From Sphingomonas sp. ID1715 (GTDB lineage: Bacteria > Pseudomonadota > Alphaproteobacteria > Sphingomonadales > Sphingomonadaceae): a DNA stretch of 64,000 nt. The notes below the pieces were generated by a model. The model saw nothing but the letters and a program-made list of their open reading frames with translations, ran no database searches and was not told the DNA's origin. Below are positions 57,916 to 64,000 of the stretch, piece by piece. Each line of letters starts with the position of its first letter. Position 1 is the stretch's first letter. The position numbers were made by a program, and so were the translations under genes. The stretch spans positions 806,001-870,000 of the forward strand of contig NZ_JABEPR010000001.1 of assembly GCF_013044515.1 (NCBI RefSeq). Reading direction: 5' to 3'.

Positions 57916-59934
57916 ATGAAGCTTTTCAGCACCGCGGCATTGGCCGCTTTCGCCGCGGCCATGGCCGTGCCCGCCGCCGCCGAAGTGCAGAACTATACCG
58001 TAATCGTCGGGACGACCCGCGTCGGCCATCTCAACGCCGATGTGCAGGGAGATCGCGTGTCGATCGACTATGACTACAAGAATAATGGCCGCGGGCCGAC
58101 GATGAAGGAGGCGATCACCCTCGGCGCGGATGGGCTGCCTGTCGCCTGGGACATCACCGGCGCGACCACGTTCGGCTCCAAGGTCGACGAGCATTTCGCG
58201 CGCCAGGGTTCGAAGGCCAGCTGGACCGACTCCACCGGCAAGAGCAGTGCGGCCGCCAAGGGCATCTATGTGGCGCAGAGCGGCAGCCCCTGGGCGACCG
58301 GCCTCTACGCCCGCGCGATCATGAAGGCCGGCGGGAGGACCATAACCGCACTGCCCGGCGGCACGCTGCGGCTGACGAAGGGTGAGACGCTGAGTGTCGC
58401 CGGACCAGGCGGACCGCTCCAGGTCACGCGCTACGATGTCAGCGGCATCGAGACGTCGCCCGACAGCATCCTGCTCGACCCGAACGGCGAGATGTTCGCC
58501 GTGGTCAGCCCCAATTTCGCGATCATCCGCGCCGGCTATGAAGCGGAAGCCGACCGGCTGAAGGAGCTCGCGGCGAAATGGTCGACCGACCGTTTCGTCG
58601 ACATCCAGAAGAAGGTCGCGCACCGCTATGCCGGCCCCGTCCGCATCCGCAACGTGCGCTTGTTCGATCCCAAGGCGCAGGCGCTGACCGGTCCGGTGTC
58701 GGTGGTGATCGACGGCCGCCGCATCGCTGCCGTCGAGCCGCTCGACAGCCCGCCAACCAAGGGCGAGACGATCGTCGACGGCGCCGGCGGCACCCTCGTC
58801 CCCGGACTCTACGAGATGCACGCCCATACCGGCCAGGAAGGCGCGCTGCTCAACCTGATCGCCGGCGTCACCACCATGCGCGACATGGGCAACGACAATG
58901 ACGTGCTCGAAGCCTTGATCCAACGGATCGAGAGCGGCACGATCGCCGGACCGCGCATTGTCCGCGCCGGCTTCGTCGAGGGGAAGAGCCCCTACAGTTC
59001 GAACAACGGCATCCTGGTCAACAGCCAGCAGGAAGCGATCGATGCGGCGCGCTGGTACGCCGCGCGCGATTTCTGGGCGGTCAAGTCGTACAACAGCATG
59101 AACCCGGCCTGGGTCCCCGCGATGGTGCAGGAGGCGCATCGCCTGGGGTTGAAGGTGATCGGCCATATCCCCGCCTTCACCAATGCCGATGCGATGATCG
59201 AAGCGGGCTTCGACGAGCTGACGCATATTAATCAGCTGATGCTCGGCTGGGTGATCCAGCCGACCGAGGACACGCGCACGCTGTTCCGGCTGACGGCGCT
59301 GAAGCGCCTGCCGGGCCTCGATCTCAACAGCGAGCGGGTGCAGCACACGATCAAGCTGATGGTCGACCGCAAGGTGCCGATCGACGTGACGCTCGGCATC
59401 CACGAGAATCTGCTGACCAACCGCGACGGCGCGATCCCGCGCGGCGCAGTCGATTATTTCGACCATATGCCGATCGGCAGCCAGCGCGGGTTGAAACAGG
59501 CGTGGATCGACACGTCCGCGCCCGGCGACGATGCGGCCTATCGCGGCGCCTATGACAAGATCGTGCAGACGATCCGCATGCTCAATGATCGCGGGATCAT
59601 GATCGTGCCGGGCACCGACACAGGCGGCGCGTTCACCTATCATCGCGAGCTGGAGCTGTATCAGGATGTCGGCATGACCCCAGCGCAGATCCTCAAGCGC
59701 GCGACTTGGGACATGGCCGCCTATCTCGGCCAGGATCAGCAGCTCGGCTCGATCGAGAAGGGCAAGCTCGCCGACTTCTTCCTGGTGCCGGGCGACCCGA
59801 CCAAGCAGCTCAAAGCGATCAAGACCATCGCCATGGTCGTGAAGGACGGCACCATCTACTTTCCGTCCGAGGTGTATCCGGAATTCGGGATCAAGCCGTT
59901 CGCGCCAGCGCCGAAGGTGACCGAAGCCAAGTAA
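57916..59934 (+). CDS. Exported amidohydrolase
   Basis: 672 aa with signal peptide (LFSTAALAAFAAAMAVPAAA). The first about 220 residues are a non-catalytic domain of the DUF3108-like or similar sort, and the second part is an amidohydrolase barrel: HAHTG, carbamylatable K in AVKSYNSMNP, H in LKVIGHIPAF and DELTHINQ, and Asp in VPGTDTGGAF. Imidazolonepropionase-like; the substrate may be a peptide-like or cyclic amide, not known. ATG at 57916 preferred over GTG at 57910. Confidence 0.86.
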   Translation: MKLFSTAALAAFAAAMAVPAAAEVQNYTVIVGTTRVGHLNADVQGDRVSIDYDYKNNGRGPTMKEAITLGADGLPVAWDITGATTFGSKVDEHFARQGSKASWTDSTGKSSAAAKGIYVAQSGSPWATGLYARAIMKAGGRTITALPGGTLRLTKGETLSVAGPGGPLQVTRYDVSGIETSPDSILLDPNGEMFAVVSPNFAIIRAGYEAEADRLKELAAKWSTDRFVDIQKKVAHRYAGPVRIRNVRLFDPKAQALTGPVSVVIDGRRIAAVEPLDSPPTKGETIVDGAGGTLVPGLYEMHAHTGQEGALLNLIAGVTTMRDMGNDNDVLEALIQRIESGTIAGPRIVRAGFVEGKSPYSSNNGILVNSQQEAIDAARWYAARDFWAVKSYNSMNPAWVPAMVQEAHRLGLKVIGHIPAFTNADAMIEAGFDELTHINQLMLGWVIQPTEDTRTLFRLTALKRLPGLDLNSERVQHTIKLMVDRKVPIDVTLGIHENLLTNRDGAIPRGAVDYFDHMPIGSQRGLKQAWIDTSAPGDDAAYRGAYDKIVQTIRMLNDRGIMIVPGTDTGGAFTYHRELELYQDVGMTPAQILKRATWDMAAYLGQDQQLGSIEKGKLADFFLVPGDPTKQLKAIKTIAMVVKDGTIYFPSEVYPEFGIKPFAPAPKVTEAK

Positions 59935-59939
59935 CTTTT

Positions 59940-60024
59940 CCGCTCGTCCCGAGCGAAGTCGAGGGGCGCGGGTTCCGAGCCACGCCCCTCGACTACAGCC
60001 TTCGGCCTCCGCTCAGGACGAGCG
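59940..60024. repeat. Palindromic repeat, family A variant
   Basis: ccgctcgtcccgagcgaagtc at the left and gctcaggacgagcg at the right, with a pair cgaggggcg / cgcccctcg within. Related to the copy at 62843. Confidence 0.8.
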
Positions 60025-60033
60025 CATTCCCTT

Positions 60034-60804
60034 CTAACCTTGGAACGCCGCCCGAGCCGCCTCGGTGAGCACGGCCATGGCCTGACGATACGGTCCCGGT
60101 CCGTGGCTGATCCGCGCGACGCCGAGTTCGGCGAGACGGCGCCGGCTCGGCATGCCGGCGAACATCATCGCATTGACCGGCAGCGGCGAGGCCTCGCAGA
60201 TGCGTGCGAGCAGGCCTTCATCGGCCAGGCCGGGCACGAAGAAGCCGCTCGCACCGGCATCGGCATAAGCGCGCGCGCGTTCGAGCGCGTGATCGGCGGC
60301 AGCGCGGTCGTGGGTCTCCGGTTTGGAGCCGAGGAAGATGTCGGTCCGCGCGTTGATGAAGGCGGGCACGCCGGCACGCTCGGCCGCACGGCGCAGCGCC
60401 TCGACACGCGCAGCCTGGGCGGCGATCGGATGCAGGCCCTCCCCTCCGACCACCCGATCCTCGAAGTTGCAGCCGATTACGCCGGCCGCCAGCGCCAGGC
60501 CGAAATTCTCGCATACGCGACGCGGGTCAACAGCATAGCCGCCCTCGAAATCGAGCGTCACCGGCAGGTCGACGGCGGCGACGATGCGGGCGGCGATGGC
60601 TATTGCCAGGTCCAGCGGCAGTCCCTCGCCATCGCCGAAGCCGTTGGCGGCGGCCACCGACCAGCTGCCGGTCGCGATCGCCGTGGCGCCTGCCTCCGCG
60701 ACGGCCTTGGCGGAGCCGGCATCCCAGGCATTGAACAGGATCACCGGATCGCCGGGCCTGTGTAGCGCGGCGAAGGCTTGAGCTTTTTGGGTCTGGGTCA
60801 TCAT
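60034..60804 (-). CDS. Isocitrate lyase/PEP mutase family protein
   Basis: 256 aa. NAWDAGSAKAVAEAGATAI and GVIGCNFEDRVVGGEG are typical of the phosphoenolpyruvate mutase/oxaloacetate hydrolase branch; the isocitrate lyase KKCGH motif is absent. Mg site residues (LDFEGGYA, FINARTDIF) fit C-C bond lyases of this superfamily. The true substrate is not determined. No neighbour suggests a pathway. Confidence 0.88.
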   Translation of the reverse strand: MMTQTQKAQAFAALHRPGDPVILFNAWDAGSAKAVAEAGATAIATGSWSVAAANGFGDGEGLPLDLAIAIAARIVAAVDLPVTLDFEGGYAVDPRRVCENFGLALAAGVIGCNFEDRVVGGEGLHPIAAQAARVEALRRAAERAGVPAFINARTDIFLGSKPETHDRAAADHALERARAYADAGASGFFVPGLADEGLLARICEASPLPVNAMMFAGMPSRRRLAELGVARISHGPGPYRQAMAVLTEAARAAFQG

Positions 60805-60808
60805 GTCT

Positions 60809-60890
60809 CGTCATCCCCGCGAAAGCGGGGACCCAGCTTCCCGGAACTTGCGATCAAGACTGCTGGGTTCCCGCGTTCGCGGGAATGACG
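60809..60890. repeat. Dispersed palindromic repeat, family F
   Basis: cgtcatccccgcgaaagcgg and the complement cccgcgttcgcgggaatgacg, similar to the element at 35888. Confidence 0.88.
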
Positions 60891-60906
60891 AAGGTTGGAA
60901 CGAGGA

Positions 60907-61707
60907 TCAATGCACGAACCGTGCGACCACGTCGCGATAGCTGCGGCTGACCTTCACCTGCGCGCCGGAATCGAGCACGAGGAAACATTCGCCGTTGGTG
61001 TGCGGCTTGACCTGCTTGACGAGGTCCAGATTGACGATGGTCGAGCGGTGGACGCGCTGGAAGCGGCGCGGGTCGAGCCGCTTTTCCAGATCCTTCATCG
61101 TCTCGCGCAGGATCAGCGTGTTGTCGGCGGTGTAGATGCACATATAGTCGCCGGCCGCGTCGATCCGCTCGATCGTGTCGACATCGACGCGGAAGATCTG
61201 GCCCCGATCCTTGATGTTGATCATCTTCTCGAAGCGGGTCGCCGACGGGGCCTCGACGGTATCGCCGATTTCGGCGGCGGCCTCGGGCGCGACTTCGGCC
61301 AGCACCTCGCGCAGCCGGTCGACTTCCTCGGCGCCCCGCTTTTCCGCCAGCCGCTGCCGCACGCGGTCGAGCGTTGCGGCGAGCCGGTCTTCCTCGACCG
61401 GCTTCATCAGATAATCGACCGCCTGCGCCTCGAAGGCGCGGATCGCATGGTCGGAATAGGCAGTCACGAAGACGAACAGCGGCGGCTCGACCTCCATCAG
61501 TCCCTGGACGACCGAGAAGCCGTCGAAGCCCGGCATCTGAATGTCGAGGAAGACGAGGTCGGGCTTGTTGGTCTTGATCGAGCGGATCGCTTCCCGCCCG
61601 TTCGAGCAGGTGTCCACGATCTCGACATCCTCGTGCGGTTCGAGCCGAAGCTGCAGGCCCTGAATGGCCAGAGGCTCGTCGTCGACGAGAATGGTTCTGA
61701 TGGTCAT
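60907..61707 (-). CDS. LytTR-family response regulator
   Basis: 266 aa. Receiver domain with phosphoacceptor D55 (VFLDIQMPG), then a LytTR DNA-binding domain (FEKMINIKDRGQIFRVDVDT and FQRVHRSTIVNLDLVKQVKP). It pairs with the histidine kinase whose stop overlaps its ATG by 4 bases. Targets unknown. Confidence 0.95.
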   Translation of the reverse strand: MTIRTILVDDEPLAIQGLQLRLEPHEDVEIVDTCSNGREAIRSIKTNKPDLVFLDIQMPGFDGFSVVQGLMEVEPPLFVFVTAYSDHAIRAFEAQAVDYLMKPVEEDRLAATLDRVRQRLAEKRGAEEVDRLREVLAEVAPEAAAEIGDTVEAPSATRFEKMINIKDRGQIFRVDVDTIERIDAAGDYMCIYTADNTLILRETMKDLEKRLDPRRFQRVHRSTIVNLDLVKQVKPHTNGECFLVLDSGAQVKVSRSYRDVVARFVH

Positions 61708-62801
61708 GCGGCTTCCCTTGGTTGTTCCTCGGTCTGGTACGGAATCTCGATGATCACTTCGAATCCGCCCCCCGCACGCGCTCTCGCGTCGAACTCATGA
61801 TCCTGGCCATAGGCCTGCGCCAGCCTGTCGCGAATATTCGCCAGTCCGACGCTGGTCGAGGTCGCCGGCCCCGGCTTCTTGTCCGATGGTCCGGGCCCGG
61901 TGTCGGCGACGACCAGCCGCAGCCGGTCGACGACCAGCCGCGCGCTGATGATGATATCGGCCCCCTCTTCCAGCGGAGTGACCGCATATTTGATGCTGTT
62001 TTCAACGAGCGGCTGCAGCAGCAGCGACGGCAGCCGCGCGCGCAGCACCACCGGATCGACTTCGAAGATCGGCCGCAGCCGGTCCTCGAACCGCATCTTC
62101 TCGATGTCGAGATAGAGCTTCAGCGTCTCGATCTCCTGCTCGATCGTCACTTGCCCGAGCGGCTCGTTGACCAGGGTATAGCGCAAGAAGGACGACAGGC
62201 GCGAGAGCATCGCATTGGCCCGCTCCGTCTGTTTCAGCAGCACGAGCGTGGAGATGGAATTCAGCGTGTTGAACAGAAAGTGCGGGTTCAGCTGATAGCG
62301 CAGCATGGCGAGCTGGGCGGTCGACGCCTGGCTTTCCAGCGCGCGGAGCTGGTCGGCCTGTTCCTCCACGACGAGAAAGAAGTTGATCGCGTAATAGAGC
62401 GCGGACCAGGCGGCGATCACGACGAAATCGAGGAAGATCGTGCCGAGAAACAGGCTGATCTGAAAGGACTCGCCTGGCCGCTGGATGGTGTTGAAGATCC
62501 ACGCATCGATCAGCGAATAGATGCCCGCCGCGATCACGATGCCGCCGATCGAGCCGGCCCAGGTAACGAACGGCTTGCGCCGCAACAGCTCGCGGTAGAG
62601 CGCGCCGAGCACCAGGGTCAGCGAATAGCCGGTGGCGGTCGATACGGCGACGGGCACCAGAAAGGCGAGCGTCAGGCCGTTGGCGAAGCCCGACAGGATG
62701 CGCAGCAGAAAATAGCCCGCCCAGCCCGCCGTCTGCAGGTTCCAGAAGGCCCGGTTCTTGTCGTCGAAGAACGGCTTTGCAGGCAGCGCGACGGTCGCCA
62801 T
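61704..62801 (-). CDS. Sensor histidine kinase, LytS/YehU type
   Basis: 365 aa. About four hydrophobic membrane segments in the first 140 residues, then H174 in QLNPHFLFNTLN and the N-box PLVENSIKYAV, with a G-box DTGPGPSDKK. The start MATVALPAKP is used because the longer frame upstream runs through a repeat. Overlaps the LytTR regulator (ATGA). Confidence 0.93.
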   Translation of the reverse strand: MATVALPAKPFFDDKNRAFWNLQTAGWAGYFLLRILSGFANGLTLAFLVPVAVSTATGYSLTLVLGALYRELLRRKPFVTWAGSIGGIVIAAGIYSLIDAWIFNTIQRPGESFQISLFLGTIFLDFVVIAAWSALYYAINFFLVVEEQADQLRALESQASTAQLAMLRYQLNPHFLFNTLNSISTLVLLKQTERANAMLSRLSSFLRYTLVNEPLGQVTIEQEIETLKLYLDIEKMRFEDRLRPIFEVDPVVLRARLPSLLLQPLVENSIKYAVTPLEEGADIIISARLVVDRLRLVVADTGPGPSDKKPGPATSTSVGLANIRDRLAQAYGQDHEFDARARAGGGFEVIIEIPYQTEEQPREAA

Positions 62802-62842
62802 CGCGGTGGCTCTAGCCAATATGCGACCAATCGAAAACCCGT

Positions 62843-62922
62843 CGCTCGTCCTGAGCGGAGGCGAAGGCCGTAGTCGAAGGGCGCTTGCACCATCGCCCCT
62901 CGACTTCGCTCGGGACGAGCGG
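62843..62922. repeat. Palindromic repeat, family A variant
   Basis: cgctcgtcctgagcggaggc on the left and cgacttcgctcgggacgagc on the right; between the divergent kinase and HD genes. Confidence 0.8.
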
Positions 62923-62985
62923 AAAGGGTTTTGCTCGGCTTTCAATGCCGATAAGCTTCCCTCAAAGACGAGAGGAGCCCGAACC

Positions 62986-63564
62986 ATGTCCGACGGCCAC
63001 GCCGATCGCGCCAGCTTCACCGCCATGGAAAATGGCACCGCCGAAGACTGGCAGATCATCTCCAGCCATTTCTTCCCCTTTGCCGGCCAGGTGGGCAAGC
63101 GCGTGCTCGACCATCTGCGCCTGCTCGACGGCGATTATGGCGGCTTCCCGGTCGACCGGCTGGAGCACTCGCTGCAGACCGCGACGCGCGCGCATCGCGA
63201 CGGCCGCGACGAGGAATATGTCGTCATGGCCCTGCTCCACGACATCGGCGACACGCTCGGCAGCTTCAATCATCCGGACGTCGCGGCCGCGATCCTGAAG
63301 CCCTTCGTGTCCGAGGAGAACCTGTTCATCGTCGGTCAGCACGGCGCCTTCCAGGGCTATTATTATTTCCACCATCTCGGCATGGACCGGAACATCCGCG
63401 ACAAGTTCGACGGCCATCCGCATTACGCCGCCTGCGCGGAATTCTGCGAGAAATACGACCAGTCCGCCTTCGACCCCAATTATGACAGCGCGCCGCTCGA
63501 CTTCTTCGAACCGATGGTCATGCGCGTGATGGCTCGGCCCAAACAGAGCATGTACGTGAAATAG
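62986..63564 (+). CDS. HD-domain protein (PhnZ/inositol oxygenase-like)
   Basis: 192 aa. HD-type metal site: H in LEHSLQTATRA, HD in ALLHDIGDTLG, and later histidines in GQHGAFQGYYYFHH. The layout resembles small mixed-valent diiron HD oxygenases such as PhnZ rather than a nucleotide phosphatase, but this is inference. ATG at 62986 follows agaggag. Confidence 0.8.
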   Translation: MSDGHADRASFTAMENGTAEDWQIISSHFFPFAGQVGKRVLDHLRLLDGDYGGFPVDRLEHSLQTATRAHRDGRDEEYVVMALLHDIGDTLGSFNHPDVAAAILKPFVSEENLFIVGQHGAFQGYYYFHHLGMDRNIRDKFDGHPHYAACAEFCEKYDQSAFDPNYDSAPLDFFEPMVMRVMARPKQSMYVK

Positions 63565-63593
63565 CTAGAGCTTCTCCGCCACAGCAAGCATCA

Positions 63594-63640
63594 CAAAAAA
63601 GAAGCCGCCGCCCGGCATTCCGGACGGCGGCTCTTTATTT
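63594..63640. terminator. Bidirectional hairpin terminator
   Basis: aaaaaagaagccgccgcccgg, then cattccggacggcggctctttattt: a GC-rich stem with T-runs on both strands. Serves the TonB-dependent receptor gene on the minus strand (T-run ttctttttt) and probably the HD gene on the plus strand. Confidence 0.88.
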
Positions 63641-63664
63641 GTTCGGCCCGATCAGGCCCGCACC

Positions 63665-64000
63665 TTAGAAGGTGATGCGGGCACCAACCCGGATCGAGTA
63701 GAGCGACTGACGCGAGTAGATCGAGTCCGTCGGCACCGAGTTCGGCGACAGATAGCGATACTGGGCGCAAGCCTGGCTGGTGTTCGTAGCCACCGCCGTG
63801 CCCGGAGCCGTGCCCGTGGCAACCGGCGCCTGCAGGCACTGCACGCGCACCGCAGCGATCGTGTACGGGAACTGGTACTCGCGGATCTGGCCCCAGTTCT
63901 TGTTGATCAGGTTCGTCACATTCTCGATGTCGGCGAACAGCGTGATACGCGAGTCGCCGAGACCGGTCGGGATCTCCTGATGGAGGTGCAGGTCGAACTT
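63665..64000 (-). CDS. TonB-dependent receptor, C-terminal part
   Basis: The frame enters at the right edge; about 111 residues are visible, starting KFDLHLHQEIPTGLGDSRIT and ending SIRVGARITF. The alternating hydrophobic pattern and terminal aromatic residue are typical of outer-membrane beta-barrels. DIENVTNLINKNWGQ is a common strand-turn motif in these receptors. Ligand cannot be known from the fragment. Confidence 0.8.
   Translation of the reverse strand, partial: KFDLHLHQEIPTGLGDSRITLFADIENVTNLINKNWGQIREYQFPYTIAAVRVQCLQAPVATGTAPGTAVATNTSQACAQYRYLSPNSVPTDSIYSRQSLYSIRVGARITF

Overview
The window is ordinary chromosome of a high-GC alphaproteobacterium, most likely a sphingomonad (Sphingomonas or a close relative). 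Reasons: the split ATP synthase operon atpHAGDC without F0 genes, PEP-CTERM proteins, a psp operon under sigma-54/PspF, carotenoid ketolase and glucosyltransferase genes, short intergenic gaps, many GTG/TTG starts, and many dispersed palindromic repeats. No rRNA, tRNA, CRISPR array, IS transposase or prophage was recognised.

Layout. 1-10979: DedA tail, XerC, fructose-6-phosphate aldolase/transaldolase, a TPR-Asp/Asn hydroxylase, PriA, three tightly spaced exported hydrolase/protease genes, Ada and a DUF1203 protein. 11265-16319: atpH-A-G-D-C with a palindromic repeat in three of its four junctions. 16450-20365: GDSL/PEP-CTERM hydrolase, CpaF and an unrecognised three-gene minus-strand cassette. 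20703-24276: acetolactate synthase and aldehyde dehydrogenase, separated by a DUF559 endonuclease gene lying between perfect 38-bp inverted arms. 24354-31028: GGDEF-EAL protein, dapF-mtaB-ftsY (overlapping), YciB, SodB, TPR protein. 31061-35360: pspF, a sigma-54 promoter, a 48-aa leader gene, a hairpin, pspABC, then five small PspB-like membrane/coiled-coil genes. 35479-41392: SufE, J-domain protein, LdcA and Mpl (peptidoglycan recycling), DUF5694 protein, L-serine ammonia-lyase. 41454-50815: small conserved genes, DUF6456, XRE regulator, metzincin protease, MASE1-PAS-GGDEF protein, HerA-like ATPase, cyclodeaminase-like protein, PEP-CTERM protein. 50985-64000: PrfC, orphan LytS-type kinase, AraC regulator, frameshifted SDR gene, carotenoid glucosyltransferase and ketolase, amidohydrolase, PEP-mutase family protein, LytTR two-component pair, HD protein and the end of a TonB-dependent receptor.

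How genes work together. The atp genes form the F1 sector. LdcA and Mpl act in succession in murein tripeptide recycling. CrtX and CrtW point to glycosylated ketocarotenoids. The psp genes form a membrane-stress system with an unusually long PspB-like tail. dapF, mtaB and ftsY overlap by 4 bases and are probably translationally coupled.

The most unusual material: (1) the five-gene PspB-like array; (2) the 19022-20365 cassette, which encodes a small leader/tail protein, a Cys-rich protein and a protein with a Gly/Ala-rich tail; (3) the DUF559 gene inside REP arms, with an empty version of the same element between atpD and atpC; (4) palindromic repeats translated in frame inside mtaB and xerC. 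Functions for 1-3 are inference from sequence alone.
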